DNA of 64,000 nt from assembly GCF_024380015.1 (NCBI RefSeq), contig NZ_CP101508.1, positions 2,480,902 to 2,544,901 of the forward strand, in the 5' to 3' direction. Made by a program: the position numbers and the translations under genes. Shown here piece after piece: positions 18,076-26,812 of the stretch. How positions within the stretch are numbered: position 1 is the stretch's first letter; every line of letters starts with the position of its first letter. The notes under the pieces were generated by a model. That model was given only the letters and a program-made list of their open reading frames with translations. It was not told the DNA's origin and ran no database searches. The stretch comes from Photobacterium atrarenae. Its GTDB lineage: Bacteria > Pseudomonadota > Gammaproteobacteria > Enterobacterales > Vibrionaceae.

Positions 18076-18557
18076 TGAACACTTCCCTGCATCTGCGCTT
18101 CAGTGTATTGAAGCGGTTCATGGGTCTTCTTCATCGCTTCGGCAATTTCTGGCGGCATGTACTCTTCATCGTGCTTGGCCAGCACTTCATGCGCCTCAAT
18201 CGTCGTTGCGTCAACCAGAACCCCCTGGGCGACAATCCCCTGCCCCTCACGGAACAGATCCGGCAGAATACCGTCATACACAATCGTCACCGCCGGGCCA
18301 ACATCAGCAACCTGGAAGCTCACTTTCAGTGAATTTGGATCGCGAGAGACCGAACCATCCACCACCATGCCCCCAATCCGCAGTCGCTGACCGACCGATG
18401 GTTTGGTGCCATCCGGTTTTCCCTGCACCAGTTCGGTCGGGGTATAGAACAAGTCCATATTCTGATTCAAAGCATAAAGCATTAAACCAACCGTTGCGCC
18501 GAGGCCCACTACCAACGCTACAATTAACGTCAGGCGCTTTTTCCGTCTCGGGTTCAT
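18072..18557 (-). CDS. ccmE: Haem chaperone CcmE
   Basis: Binds haem covalently in the periplasm and passes it to CcmF. N-terminal membrane anchor (about 9-30), OB-fold beta barrel, and the haem-binding [13 protein letters not shown] with H129 (covalent haem) and Y133. Overlaps of four bases at both ends show tight coupling. Confidence 0.96.
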   Translation of the reverse strand: MNPRRKKRLTLIVALVVGLGATVGLMLYALNQNMDLFYTPTELVQGKPDGTKPSVGQRLRIGGMVVDGSVSRDPNSLKVSFQVADVGPAVTIVYDGILPDLFREGQGIVAQGVLVDATTIEAHEVLAKHDEEYMPPEIAEAMKKTHEPLQYTEAQMQGSVQ

Positions 18558-18760
18558 AGTGTGTTCTCCAGTTTTTTCGCTGCTTTAATCCGATGCTCAC
18601 GAGCGATTTTATTTTTGATCTCGGCCGACAGGCGGCGCGTCTTGCCCAGGCTTGAAAGTAAGATCCAAAGCAAAGCTGCAAAAGAGATCCCGTAGGCGGC
18701 CCAAACGTAGGAGGCATAGCCGCCCATCGCCAGAAAGTCACTGAAAGAGTCAAAATGCAT
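18554..18760 (-). CDS. ccmD: Haem exporter small subunit CcmD
   Basis: A 68-residue single-TM protein (about 18-38) with a basic cytoplasmic tail, needed to release holo-CcmE from the CcmABC complex. The N-terminal [13 protein letters not shown] is the CcmD signature. It sits between ccmC and ccmE as usual. Confidence 0.93.
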   Translation of the reverse strand: MHFDSFSDFLAMGGYASYVWAAYGISFAALLWILLSSLGKTRRLSAEIKNKIAREHRIKAAKKLENTL

Positions 18761-18767
18761 AATGGCC

Positions 18768-19499
18768 TCACTTCATTAATTCACGTACCCACGGACGGTG
18801 GCTTTCCCGGGTAATAATTTCATTCCGCAGCCGGATCAGAGTCACCGCACCGAAGAAACAGGCAAAACCAACAATATTGAGCAGCAGCGGCCACAACATT
18901 GAGCTGTCGATTGAAGGCTTATCAAACTTGGTGATTGTCGCACCCTGGTGCAGGGTATTCCACCACTCTACCGAGAAGTGAATAATCGGCAGATTAATCA
19001 CCCCGACAATCGCCAGAATACCGGCCGCCTTAGCAGCCGTTTTTTGATCATCAAAGGCGCTATAGAGAGCGATCACCCCCAAGTATAGGAACAGCAGGAT
19101 CAACTCAGAAGTCAGGCGAGCATCCCACACCCACCAGGCGCCCCACATGGGTTTCCCCCAGATTGCGCCGGTCAGCAATGCAATCGCAGTAAAGACCGCA
19201 CCAATCGGCGCCATCGCCGCAGCCGCCATATCCGATAATCGAATTTGCCACACCAGCCCGATAAAGGCGGCGATCGCCATCGACATATACGCGCCCATAG
19301 ACCAGATGGCTGCCGGGACGTGCAGGTAGATGATCCGGAAACTGTCACCTTGCTGATAATCGGTCGGCGCGAACATCAGCCCCCAAAGGGTACCGGCAAG
19401 AATAGCCGAGAAGGCAATCACAGAAAACCAGGGCAATAACGTACCGCACAGACGGTAGCAATTTTCAGCTTTCGCGTAGGGATGTAACCACTTCCACAT
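18768..19499 (-). CDS. ccmC: Haem-handling membrane protein CcmC
   Basis: Six-helix protein that loads haem onto CcmE. The WWD-type motif WGAWWVWDARLTSELILLF (about residues 118-136) is flanked by conserved histidines (YLHVPAAIW and HFSVEWWNTLHQG). Length 243. It is the first gene of the second ccm unit: a 234-base gap with a NarP-like palindrome separates it from ccmB. Confidence 0.95.
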   Translation of the reverse strand: MWKWLHPYAKAENCYRLCGTLLPWFSVIAFSAILAGTLWGLMFAPTDYQQGDSFRIIYLHVPAAIWSMGAYMSMAIAAFIGLVWQIRLSDMAAAAMAPIGAVFTAIALLTGAIWGKPMWGAWWVWDARLTSELILLFLYLGVIALYSAFDDQKTAAKAAGILAIVGVINLPIIHFSVEWWNTLHQGATITKFDKPSIDSSMLWPLLLNIVGFACFFGAVTLIRLRNEIITRESHRPWVRELMK

Positions 19500-19619
19500 A
19501 TTTCTGCTCTACTTGTGTAATAGTAATGAATACGTTTATTACCGGCCCATTGCTCACAGCCGGGGGAACAGGGCTTCAGCATATGACCTGATCATTCAGC
19601 CAGTGTACCGAAAGCAAAA

Positions 19620-19635
19620 TACCCCTTTAAGGGTA
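19620..19635. promoter_or_regulatory. NarP/NarL-like 7-2-7 site upstream of ccmC
   Basis: TACCCCT-TT-AAGGGTA: two facing heptamers two bases apart, the layout bound by NarP and NarL; the left half fits TACYYMT and the right half differs by one base. It lies about 128 bases before the ccmC start in an otherwise gene-free gap. In enterobacteria the ccm genes are regulated by NarP/NarL and Fnr through the nap promoter, so a nitrate-response site here would make sense. Confidence 0.45.
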
Positions 19636-19733
19636 ATCGCTGCGATATCTGCCGCTTCCTTGTTCTCGCTCAAAGTTGTCGCACGAGATTTTGTCTCATG
19701 AGACGGTTTTGATGTGTGTGTAATTGTAATCTT

Positions 19734-20402
19734 TTATTGCACACTAATGCGTAGCGAAGCTGCGACAGCAAATGGAGACAAGGTTGCCGATCCGACCAAC
19801 ATCGCGCCCATCAACGCCAACTGACCGTTATATGCCATGCCCAGGCTGGCTGCATCAATCGCCGAGGTCGCAAAAATCAATACCGGAATATAGAGCGGCA
19901 GGATCAACAGGCTCAGCAGCACCCCGCCCTTACGCAGCCCCACTGTGAGCGCCACCCCTATCGCTCCGAGAAAGCTCAGGGTCGGCGTGCCCACCAGCAA
20001 CGTCAGCACCACAGCCAGCCAGGTTTGCCAGTCGAGTGAGAGCAAAATCGCCAGCAGCGGGCTGATCAGCAACAGAGGCAACCCGGTCAGCATCCAGTGC
20101 GCGATCATCTTGGCAAATGCCAGCACCGGCAACGGGGTCGGCATCATCAGCATTTGTTCCAGCGAGCCGTCGACAAAATCGTCGCGAAACAGCCGCTCCA
20201 GAGACAGCAAGGCCGCCAGCAACGCCGCAACCCAGATGATCCCCGGCGCAATCCGGGCCAGCAGGTTCGGTTCCGGGCCAACCCCCAGCGGGAATAAAGT
20301 AATGGCGATAATAAAAAACCACAACGGATTGAACACATCCGCCTGGCGGCGAAAAGCGATCAGCAGCTCACGGCGGATCACCTGTACAATTGCATACATC
20401 AT
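19734..20402 (-). CDS. ccmB: Haem exporter permease CcmB
   Basis: Six-helix permease of the CcmABCD complex. Its 222 residues match the family: N-terminal [36 protein letters not shown], then [19 protein letters not shown]. Start overlaps the ccmA stop by four bases; two tandem ATGs are present. Confidence 0.95.
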   Translation of the reverse strand: MMYAIVQVIRRELLIAFRRQADVFNPLWFFIIAITLFPLGVGPEPNLLARIAPGIIWVAALLAALLSLERLFRDDFVDGSLEQMLMMPTPLPVLAFAKMIAHWMLTGLPLLLISPLLAILLSLDWQTWLAVVLTLLVGTPTLSFLGAIGVALTVGLRKGGVLLSLLILPLYIPVLIFATSAIDAASLGMAYNGQLALMGAMLVGSATLSPFAVAASLRISVQ

Positions 20403-21055
20403 GAACGGCTACCCAGTTTAATTTTTCGAAGGTGATTGCTGTCGGTAAACATATCCTGATGGGTCGTCAGCAATACAATTCCGCCCCGCTCAACGTGGGA
20501 CAGAAACAGCCGTTCAAGCACTTTCACCCCCTGCTTATCAATTGCTGTCAGGGGCTCATCGAGGATCCACAGGGGATGATTACTGATCCACAGGCGGGCC
20601 AGGGCGACCCGGCGCTGCTGCCCGGCCGAGAGTTGCCCGGCCGGGACATCTTCACGCCCGGCCAGGCCAACATGGGCCAGCGCTTGCCATAAATCCTCCT
20701 TTCCAGACACCTGGGCCTGGCCCTGGAGGGTCGCGGTGTCGCTTTCACTGTGCATGGCCTGGAAATAGGCCAGATTTTCATAAGCGGTCAGTTCCCGTTT
20801 CACCCCGGTTTGATGGCCGAGAAACAGCAGTGCCTGATAATAGTCTTCCCGGGCAGATTCGATTTTTTCATCGTGCCATAACACATCACCACTATCTGCC
20901 CGCCCAAGACCGGCTATAATCCGCAGCAGGGTGGTTTTACCGGCGCCGTTGTGCCCTTCTATCTGAACCAGCTCGCCCGATGACACAGAAAAGTTTAAAT
21001 CATCGAACAAGACCCGCTCATCGCGGACACAGCTTAACTCTTGTACAGATAACAT
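20399..21055 (-). CDS. ccmA: Haem exporter ATP-binding protein CcmA
   Basis: ABC ATPase that powers release of holo-CcmE. Walker [10 protein letters not shown] at about 34-42, signature [15 protein letters not shown], Walker [14 protein letters not shown]-loop TTHQD. The 218 residues are family length. It starts the ccmAB unit, opposite to the FliK-like gene, with a 108-base divergent gap containing a long imperfect inverted repeat. Confidence 0.96.
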   Translation of the reverse strand: MLSVQELSCVRDERVLFDDLNFSVSSGELVQIEGHNGAGKTTLLRIIAGLGRADSGDVLWHDEKIESAREDYYQALLFLGHQTGVKRELTAYENLAYFQAMHSESDTATLQGQAQVSGKEDLWQALAHVGLAGREDVPAGQLSAGQQRRVALARLWISNHPLWILDEPLTAIDKQGVKVLERLFLSHVERGGIVLLTTHQDMFTDSNHLRKIKLGSRS

Positions 21056-21065
21056 ATGAAATGAT

Positions 21066-21140
21066 GTATCCTAGGTGTCACAATTTAGCGGGCATATTAC
21101 CACACTGGATCGCGATTATGTTAGACACCCTATGGGATAC
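21066..21140. repeat. Long imperfect inverted repeat in the ccmA / fliK-like divergent gap
   Basis: The arm GTATCCTAGGTGTC (21066-21079) mirrors GACACCCTATGGGATAC (21124-21140) with three inserted bases on the right arm, 44 bases apart. It could be paired operator sites for the divergent promoters or a leader stem. No protein can be named. Confidence 0.4.
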
Positions 21141-21163
21141 TTCTATCACCAAGATCATTAAAT

Positions 21164-22006
21164 GTGACATCTATGCGTATCGATAACAGCCAGCACACCG
21201 CTTTCACCCCGAGTGAAACGTCAAAGCTGAAAAAAACGACGGCGACAGAGGTAAATCATAAAATACCTCAAACAGTTAGCACCATTTCATCCCCCCAGAG
21301 CCAGATCCCGCAACTGAGGAACCTGCTCAAGCAAATGAATGTGCTGCAACGATTTTTTACAACTTTTATTGCACACGGCACGCACACCAGCGCAACACCA
21401 CCGCCGGTATTCACCCAGGCAATGGCCCAGCTCCTGATGCCGGAAAATCAGGCAGCCCTGATCCAATGGCTGCGCCAGGGCGCCGGCAAACAACCGTTGG
21501 CCCAATTGCTGGCCCAGAGCAACCAGCCAAGCAGCCCGCTCCATCAATGGCTGATGCAACTGACGCCTGAGCTAAAAGAAGAATTTCAGGCGATGCTCCG
21601 GCTGTCTGCCGAGCAACGGCTGGCCCCGGCCCACAAAGAGACAGAACAAGTTGTATTGCAACTGCCCTTACTGCACCCAGACGGTCGTGAGAGTAAACTG
21701 ACCATCGAGAAAGACGCAGAACAAACGCGACACGGCAAGCCGGCACCGCCACGATGGACTGTTCGGATCGCACTACCGGTTGGCGAGAAAGACACCGTCT
21801 TCGCCACCGCATTATGGGATCAGCACAAACTGAGCCTCGGGTTTGAATGTGACAACCTGCAATTGCTAAAACGGGCACAATCACTCACGCCGTTGCTAAC
21901 TGAGCGCCTCACCACCATGGGGATCCGCTGCGACACCACACAATTTAAACTCCGCCAACCCGAATCACCTCAACCAGAAAGCAAAGGGCTACTGATCCGG
22001 GTGTAG
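21164..22006 (+). CDS. FliK-like protein with a flagellar hook-length-type C-terminal domain
   Basis: A 280-residue protein without signal or TM helices. The N-terminal part is Ser/Thr/Gln-rich; the C-terminal part (about 195-262: RIALPVGEKDTVF, HKLSLGFEC, LLTERLTTMGIRC) has the strand-helix pattern of the FliK C-terminal domain. The recognised fliK is elsewhere (41295-43298), so this is a second FliK-like protein. It lies next to a FlhB C-terminal-domain gene, ten bases downstream, with which it should interact. The frame starts at a GTG (21164); an ATG at 21173 is equally possible, as neither has a clear ribosome site. Confidence 0.65.
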   Translation: MTSMRIDNSQHTAFTPSETSKLKKTTATEVNHKIPQTVSTISSPQSQIPQLRNLLKQMNVLQRFFTTFIAHGTHTSATPPPVFTQAMAQLLMPENQAALIQWLRQGAGKQPLAQLLAQSNQPSSPLHQWLMQLTPELKEEFQAMLRLSAEQRLAPAHKETEQVVLQLPLLHPDGRESKLTIEKDAEQTRHGKPAPPRWTVRIALPVGEKDTVFATALWDQHKLSLGFECDNLQLLKRAQSLTPLLTERLTTMGIRCDTTQFKLRQPESPQPESKGLLIRV

Positions 22007-22016
22007 AGGTATCACA

Positions 22017-22310
22017 ATGACCAATAAACGTGCAATTGCGCTTCATTATGATGGCGTCCAAACGCCGACCGTCGCCGCCAAAGGCTATGATCAGCTCGCC
22101 GAGCACATTATTACCCAAGTGAAACAACAGGGCGGCTTGATCCACGAAGACAAAGCCCTGAGCGACTTCCTGAATAATCTGGAGGAAGGGGATGAAATCC
22201 CCGAGAGCTTGTATCGTATCATCGCAGAGCTGATTGCGTTTTCCTGGCTCCTGAACGGAAAAACCCCTCCCGGATGGGAAGGGCTTTCAGGAATTGATGA
22301 GCAAGTGTAA
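22017..22310 (+). CDS. Free-standing FlhB C-terminal-domain protein (FlhX/YlqH type)
   Basis: The 97 residues align with the part of FlhB that follows the NP-x-H autocleavage site: RAIALHYDGVQTPTVAAKGYDQLAEHI against FSVALRYDPKIDAAPVVVAKGTDHIALKI in the FlhB of this window, and IPESLYRIIAELIAFSWLL against IPDGLFAAVAQVLAYIFQL. There are no TM helices and no NPxH. Such proteins (YlqH of Bacillus, FlhX of Helicobacter) can stand in for the cleaved FlhB fragment in export-specificity switching. The ATG has AGAGGT eight bases before. It forms a unit with the FliK-like gene. Confidence 0.8.
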   Translation: MTNKRAIALHYDGVQTPTVAAKGYDQLAEHIITQVKQQGGLIHEDKALSDFLNNLEEGDEIPESLYRIIAELIAFSWLLNGKTPPGWEGLSGIDEQV

Positions 22311-22353
22311 GCCTACACGCTAAGTTGCCAGCCCCCTTGATGGCAGACTTCGG

Positions 22354-22788
22354 TTAACGGCGCCGGGGCTGAGCCATTTTCTGTTGCAATCGTAACAACA
22401 GCTCAGCTTCAGCCTTAGGCAAATCGCATTCTTCCATCAACTCATTGACATCAGCACCCAGCTCCACCATTTTGCTGGCACGGCTGTACAGCTTACCGTC
22501 TGGGTCAAGCATTGCCATTTCCCCCTGACGGTCATCCAGCACCTCCAGGTGCTCAGCCATGTCCGCCAGTTTCTGACTCATCCCAATTGTCCCGGCACGC
22601 AGCTCATTAAACTGCTTCAACAAACTTTCGTACTGTTGGCGGGAGTTTTTCAGAACCAGCTCCGTCGCGGCAAACTTGGCTTCGAGCGCCTGTCGGGCCT
22701 TGCGTTCACGGCTCACCAGCAGCCATGCCAAGATGACTGCCAGCATCGCAACCACCAAAGGAACCCATTGCAGAACCTGTTCCAGCAT
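22354..22788 (-). CDS. fipA: DUF2802 protein, FipA-type polar flagellum placement factor
   Basis: A membrane-anchored protein with one N-terminal TM helix (about 8-25), a coiled coil (about 28-90) and the C-terminal DUF2802 region (YSRASKMVELGADVNELMEECDLPKAEAELLLRL). DUF2802 proteins next to cheW in Vibrio, Pseudomonas and Shewanella are the FlhF partner FipA, which helps bring FlhF to the pole. The stop of cheW overlaps its start region (one base). The identification rests on domain plus position. Confidence 0.8.
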   Translation of the reverse strand: MLEQVLQWVPLVVAMLAVILAWLLVSRERKARQALEAKFAATELVLKNSRQQYESLLKQFNELRAGTIGMSQKLADMAEHLEVLDDRQGEMAMLDPDGKLYSRASKMVELGADVNELMEECDLPKAEAELLLRLQQKMAQPRRR

Positions 22789-23282
22789 TACAGGTACGCC
22801 ATCTCATCCCATTCTTCGTCAGACAGCAGTTTGTTCAAGTCAACCAGGATCAGCAGCTCACCGTCACGGTTGCTGACGCCCTGGATAAACTTGGCACTCT
22901 CTTCTGTACCCACACTCGGCGTGCTGTCGATTTCAGAGCTGCGTAGGTAAACCACTTCCGCAACACTGTCGACCAGGATCCCGATCACTTGCTTTTCAGC
23001 TTCGATGATCACAATCCGGGTGTTATCAGACGTCTCGCCTGGCATCAGGCCAAAGCGGGCACGGGTATCAATCACCGTCACCACGTTCCCACGCAGATTG
23101 ATGATCCCCAGTACATAATCCGGCGCCCCCGGAACCGGCGCAATTTCGGTATAACGCAAGACTTCGCGTACTTGCATCACGTTAATGCCGTAGGTTTCAT
23201 CTTCCAGCTGGAAGGTGACCCACTGCAGGACCTGATCGTTCCCGTCTTCTTTCTGTATTTCGGCTACACTAACCTGAGACAT
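22788..23282 (-). CDS. cheW: Chemotaxis coupling protein CheW
   Basis: Links methyl-accepting receptors to CheA in the polar array. The 164 residues hold the CheW fold with YGINVMQVREVLRYTEIAPVPGAP and GIINLRGNVVTVIDTRARFG, both family signatures. It lies between parP and fipA at the end of the flagellar-chemotaxis transcript. Confidence 0.96.
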   Translation of the reverse strand: MSQVSVAEIQKEDGNDQVLQWVTFQLEDETYGINVMQVREVLRYTEIAPVPGAPDYVLGIINLRGNVVTVIDTRARFGLMPGETSDNTRIVIIEAEKQVIGILVDSVAEVVYLRSSEIDSTPSVGTEESAKFIQGVSNRDGELLILVDLNKLLSDEEWDEMAYL

Positions 23283-23304
23283 GCTGTTTCCTCTTCGGCC
23301 TTGC

Positions 23305-24705
23305 TCATATTACACTCTTAACATCTAAGCCCGCATTCAGCATAGATATTAGTTCGTTAACATGAATTAGAGCACACATTTTTTCTTTAACCATTCCGGC
23401 AAGCCACGGGCGTTTACCCGCCTGCTCCCGCCAACGAACACTTTGTGCTGTCAGGGTTTCAGTTCCATGAAGGACATGGCACGCAAGCCCCCATTTACTT
23501 TCCCCCAACATCACGATATAGCGATAATCTTCCTGATGTGCATCAGAGCTCAGCCTTTCCGGCATGACCCAGCGCGCGGTGTCGACCACATCGAGCTGGT
23601 GCTCACGATTTGTCATCAACCCTAAATACCAAGGCGGCCGCCCCGGCAAATTATTGACCTGGGTGAGCTGATGGATCCCCCCCAGCTCCGTCAACGGCAC
23701 GGCAAAAACCACACCATTGACTTCAAAAAACAGTGCCTGAAACTCAGCGCCCAAGTCCTGCCCCGCCTGCCAAATCTGTGGCGGCTCATTCTCGCCGGCC
23801 TGGGTTTCCAGTGCAACTTCGATCTCAGGCTCATCCACCTCAGCTTCAGTCGCCAGAACTTCCGGTTCAGCACTCGGCACGGCCGTTTCTGCCGTAACCG
23901 CCTGGGACATTTCAGCTTCTTCCCGAAACACATCGTCCCAGGTAACCTCAGGCTCAATGCTCTCCGGCGCTGTGATCTCCGGTGCAACGTCAGCAAGCTC
24001 GACCGCAACCGCAAGATCTGTCTCAACCTGCGTTTCATGATCCGGCGACAACTGGCCGACCTGGCTGAGCAGACGCTGCACTGTCTCCAAATCCGGCTTA
24101 TCGGCAAAGGTGACCGTTTCCGGCGCGGTATCCGGGAGCGTCCATTCCCGGGAGGCTGGCTGGGCCTGCGGCTGCGGTGCCCACCCCGACACATTCCCGG
24201 CGGGCGCCGACAAGTCCAGCGCGACAGACAGCGGCTTGCTGGCCGCAACGACCGCTTCATCCTCAGCGCTGGCCTCACTCAGACAATCAAAGTCAAACGG
24301 CGCGGCCGGCTCAGAAGCTGTCGGCGTTTGATGGCCTTCAGCAGTATCACTGTCTCTCTCACGGAACGTAGCTGCATCAGCGGCTTCTGTATCCATCACC
24401 GCATTGTCTTCGGCAGACATTACAGATGAAGCATCTGGTTCAGTCTTTTCAATCGCTGCACTCAGATCTTCCAATTCATCAGGTGTTTCTTCAGGGGACG
24501 CCGATTCGGCCACTTCACGCGCGTCACCCGGCAGCGAGGCCAAGGTGTCATCCTGTGCCGGCTCCTGAGGCGTCGCTTTCGAGGGCTCATCCGGGACAGG
24601 GACAATTTCTGGCTCTGGCGCCGCTTCCTCTGCCGGCTCCGCCAGCAGATCAAAAAAGTAATCATCCAGCGCCTGTTCACTGGAAAGAGGCTGTTTATCG
24701 TTCAT
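23305..24705 (-). CDS. parP: ParP, CheW-like protein that tethers chemotaxis arrays to the pole
   Basis: A 466-residue protein with a long, acidic, Pro/Glu-rich N-terminal part (about 1-320) and a C-terminal CheW-like domain (ALFFEVNGVVFAVPLTELGGIHQL, then DVVDTARWVMPE). In Vibrio, ParP binds CheA and ParC and keeps arrays at the pole. Its N-terminal end (LSSEQALDDYFFDLLAEP) is the likely ParC-binding segment by analogy. ATG with GGAGC upstream; it overlaps the parC end by 11 bases. Confidence 0.88.
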   Translation of the reverse strand: MNDKQPLSSEQALDDYFFDLLAEPAEEAAPEPEIVPVPDEPSKATPQEPAQDDTLASLPGDAREVAESASPEETPDELEDLSAAIEKTEPDASSVMSAEDNAVMDTEAADAATFRERDSDTAEGHQTPTASEPAAPFDFDCLSEASAEDEAVVAASKPLSVALDLSAPAGNVSGWAPQPQAQPASREWTLPDTAPETVTFADKPDLETVQRLLSQVGQLSPDHETQVETDLAVAVELADVAPEITAPESIEPEVTWDDVFREEAEMSQAVTAETAVPSAEPEVLATEAEVDEPEIEVALETQAGENEPPQIWQAGQDLGAEFQALFFEVNGVVFAVPLTELGGIHQLTQVNNLPGRPPWYLGLMTNREHQLDVVDTARWVMPERLSSDAHQEDYRYIVMLGESKWGLACHVLHGTETLTAQSVRWREQAGKRPWLAGMVKEKMCALIHVNELISMLNAGLDVKSVI

Positions 24706-25474
24706 CTTGCTCCAGGCGCTGTAAATAATTTAACAAAGTTTTATAGGCAAAAACCCCACGGCAGCTCCGCGCATACAACGACGGCGGCATGTGCTTGATA
24801 CTGGCATCACGGAATTTGGTATCAATCGGTACCGCCGATGCCCAGACCTGCTCAGGAAACCGCACTTTCAATTCCTGCAGCGTTTGCAGCGAGGCGCGGG
24901 TTCGTTTGTCATACATGGTCGGGACAATCGTGACCCGAAAGCTCGACGCACGGGATTTTTGCATGATCTGCAAAGTCCGCATCATCCGTTCCAGCCCTTT
25001 CATGGCCAGAAACTCAGTTTGAACCGGGATCAGGATCCGATCACTGGCAGCCAATGCATTGACCATCATCACCCCTAGGATCGGCGGGCAGTCGATGAGG
25101 ACATAATCATAGTCCTCGGCCAGGCTCTGGAGCGCCTTTTTCAGGATCAGCCCCATCCCGCCACGGTTTCCCATCACCCGATCCAGCGTCGCCAGCGACA
25201 TATGCGCCGGAATAATATCAATGTTCTTGAACTGGGTCGGCAAAATGATCGGTTTGACCGTATCGCGCGATATCTCCTGCAATTGAAACAAGTCAAACAG
25301 ACTGGCCGATACGGCATCAGCATCAAAATTTAAGTACGTTGTCAGCGATGAATGCGGATCGGTATCCACCAGCAACACCCGCTGATTACGTTCACTCAAC
25401 AGGCCAGCCAGACTCACGGTCGTCGTCGTTTTCCCGACCCCGCCTTTCTGATTGGCAATGCTCCAAACGATCAA
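24695..25474 (-). CDS. parC: ParC, ParA-like ATPase for polar placement of chemotaxis arrays
   Basis: MinD/ParA-family ATPase that, with HubP and ParP, positions chemotaxis arrays at the pole. Deviant Walker A QKGGVGKTTTTVSLAGLL immediately after the start, Walker A-prime VLLVDTDPHSSLT, Walker B YVLIDCPPILGV. The open frame reaches to 25594, but those 40 extra codons overlap cheB and look unrelated. The TTG at 25472-25474 with AGGGAG six bases before gives the expected start (fMet-IVWSIANQKGGVGK), so it is used; 259 residues. Confidence 0.92.
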   Translation of the reverse strand: MIVWSIANQKGGVGKTTTTVSLAGLLSERNQRVLLVDTDPHSSLTTYLNFDADAVSASLFDLFQLQEISRDTVKPIILPTQFKNIDIIPAHMSLATLDRVMGNRGGMGLILKKALQSLAEDYDYVLIDCPPILGVMMVNALAASDRILIPVQTEFLAMKGLERMMRTLQIMQKSRASSFRVTIVPTMYDKRTRASLQTLQELKVRFPEQVWASAVPIDTKFRDASIKHMPPSLYARSCRGVFAYKTLLNYLQRLEQDER

Positions 25475-25484
25475 AGCGTGCTCC

Positions 25485-26633
25485 CTAGGCCATGCCGATC
25501 TCAACCAGGATCCGTTCGGCAATCCGCTCAAGCGGCAGATCTTCACTGGAAATCCCGGCTTTCGCAACCGCCTGCGGCATCCCGTACACCACACAGCTCT
25601 CTTCGTCCTGGGCCCAGATCGTGGAGCCGTTCGCTTTCAGCATCCGAGCCCCTTCACGCCCGTCGGCCCCCATGCCGGTCAGAACCATCGACAGCACCTT
25701 GTCATGGTACACTTTGGCCGCCGAGCCGAAGGTCACATCGACGCAGGGCTTGTAATTCATCCGATCGCCCCCGTCTAGGATCCGGAGCCGGGCAGCCCCC
25801 GGACGACCTTCCAGCATCATCTGCTGACCGCCCGGTGCCAGATAGGCCATCCCCGGTTTCAGGGTGTCGCCATCTTCGGCTTCCTTCACCCCGATCTTAC
25901 AAAGGTTATTGAGACGTGAGGCAAACGCCGCGGTAAACGTTGCCGGCATATGCTGGATCAGGACAATCGGATACGGAAAATTAGCCGGCAGCTTGGTGAG
26001 AATTTTCTGCAGCGCCACCGGTCCACCGGTCGAGGTGCCAATCGCCATCAGCTGATATTTCTTTCCGGACGCTTTAAACCGTGCAGCCGGCCGTGCAACA
26101 CGCGCCGCCGGACGAGCCGGTGCCGCCGTGGTTGCAGCACTGGTATGGCCGGCCAAAGGCTTGCGGATATCCCGATCGGCTGCCGGCGCTGCCGCAGCAC
26201 TGATGGCCGGACGCGCCGGGCGGCGCATCAGCAGACGCTTGCGGGCGAGCTCCCCGACGCGTTTCTGAAGCAGGCTGACCGCTTCATCCCGGTTACGGGC
26301 AATGTCTTCAAATTTCTTCGGCAGAAAGTCCAGTGCCCCGGCATCCAACGCATCGAGGGTGGCTTTCGCCCCTTCATGGGTCAAGGAAGAGAACATCAGG
26401 ATGGGCGTCGGCGTCTGCTGCATGATTTCACGCACAGCCGTAATGCCGTCCATCACCGGCATCTCAATGTCCATCGTGATAACATCCGGCTGCAGCTTAC
26501 GGGTGAGTTCAACTGCTTCTTTACCATTCACAGCACTGCCGATCACCTCAAGTCGTGGATCGGCATTAATAATTTCGCTGACACGGCGGCGGAAAAAACT
26601 CGAATCATCCACCACCAATACTTTTACTGCCAT
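25485..26633 (-). CDS. cheB: Chemotaxis response regulator / protein-glutamate methylesterase CheB
   Basis: Removes methyl groups from (and deamidates) chemoreceptors when phosphorylated by CheA. Receiver domain with D55 (VITMDIEMP), a Pro/Ala-rich linker, and the methylesterase domain with the triad serine in GTSTGGP, histidine in IQHMPATF and aspartate in GMGADG. The open frame reaches to 26678, but the ATG at 26631-26633 ([17 protein letters not shown]) is the family start. A 179-base gap holding strong hairpins separates it from cheA; no cheR is in view. Confidence 0.95.
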   Translation of the reverse strand: MAVKVLVVDDSSFFRRRVSEIINADPRLEVIGSAVNGKEAVELTRKLQPDVITMDIEMPVMDGITAVREIMQQTPTPILMFSSLTHEGAKATLDALDAGALDFLPKKFEDIARNRDEAVSLLQKRVGELARKRLLMRRPARPAISAAAAPAADRDIRKPLAGHTSAATTAAPARPAARVARPAARFKASGKKYQLMAIGTSTGGPVALQKILTKLPANFPYPIVLIQHMPATFTAAFASRLNNLCKIGVKEAEDGDTLKPGMAYLAPGGQQMMLEGRPGAARLRILDGGDRMNYKPCVDVTFGSAAKVYHDKVLSMVLTGMGADGREGARMLKANGSTIWAQDEESCVVYGMPQAVAKAGISSEDLPLERIAERILVEIGMA

Positions 26634-26734
26634 GTCGTTTCTATCCCGTGATATATGAGTTACCCAGCCGAACAACAAGCTGAATCATTCCCAGTCCTGA
26701 GCCAAACAAGGGTTCAAAACCAGCGCATGATTCA

Positions 26735-26778
26735 ACCCGCTTGTGACGGGTTAGGGGCTCAACGCCCCTAACTTTTTT
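26735..26778 (+). terminator. Plus-oriented intrinsic terminator with a second overlapping hairpin, between cheA and cheB
   Basis: GTTAGGGGC (26750-26758) pairs with GCCCCTAAC (26764-26772) across TCAAC, followed on the plus strand by TTTTTT: a textbook terminator, but facing against both flanking genes. A second stem AACCCG / CGGGTT (26734-26739 with 26747-26752) shares three bases with the first, so the two exclude each other. For the cheA-to-cheB transcript this is hairpin without T-run. Confidence 0.7.
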
Positions 26779-26812
26779 CTTGGTTATGATTTGCCAGAGG
26801 GGGACGCTGCGT

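Noticed and set aside
19693..19704. Perfect palindrome GTCTCATGAGAC in the ccmB-ccmC gap
   Set aside because: It has no loop or T-run for a terminator and matches no operator I can name.
25475..25594. A 40-residue N-terminal extension of ParC
   Set aside because: It lies wholly inside cheB in another frame, while the TTG at 25474 with AGGGAG gives the expected ParA-type start.
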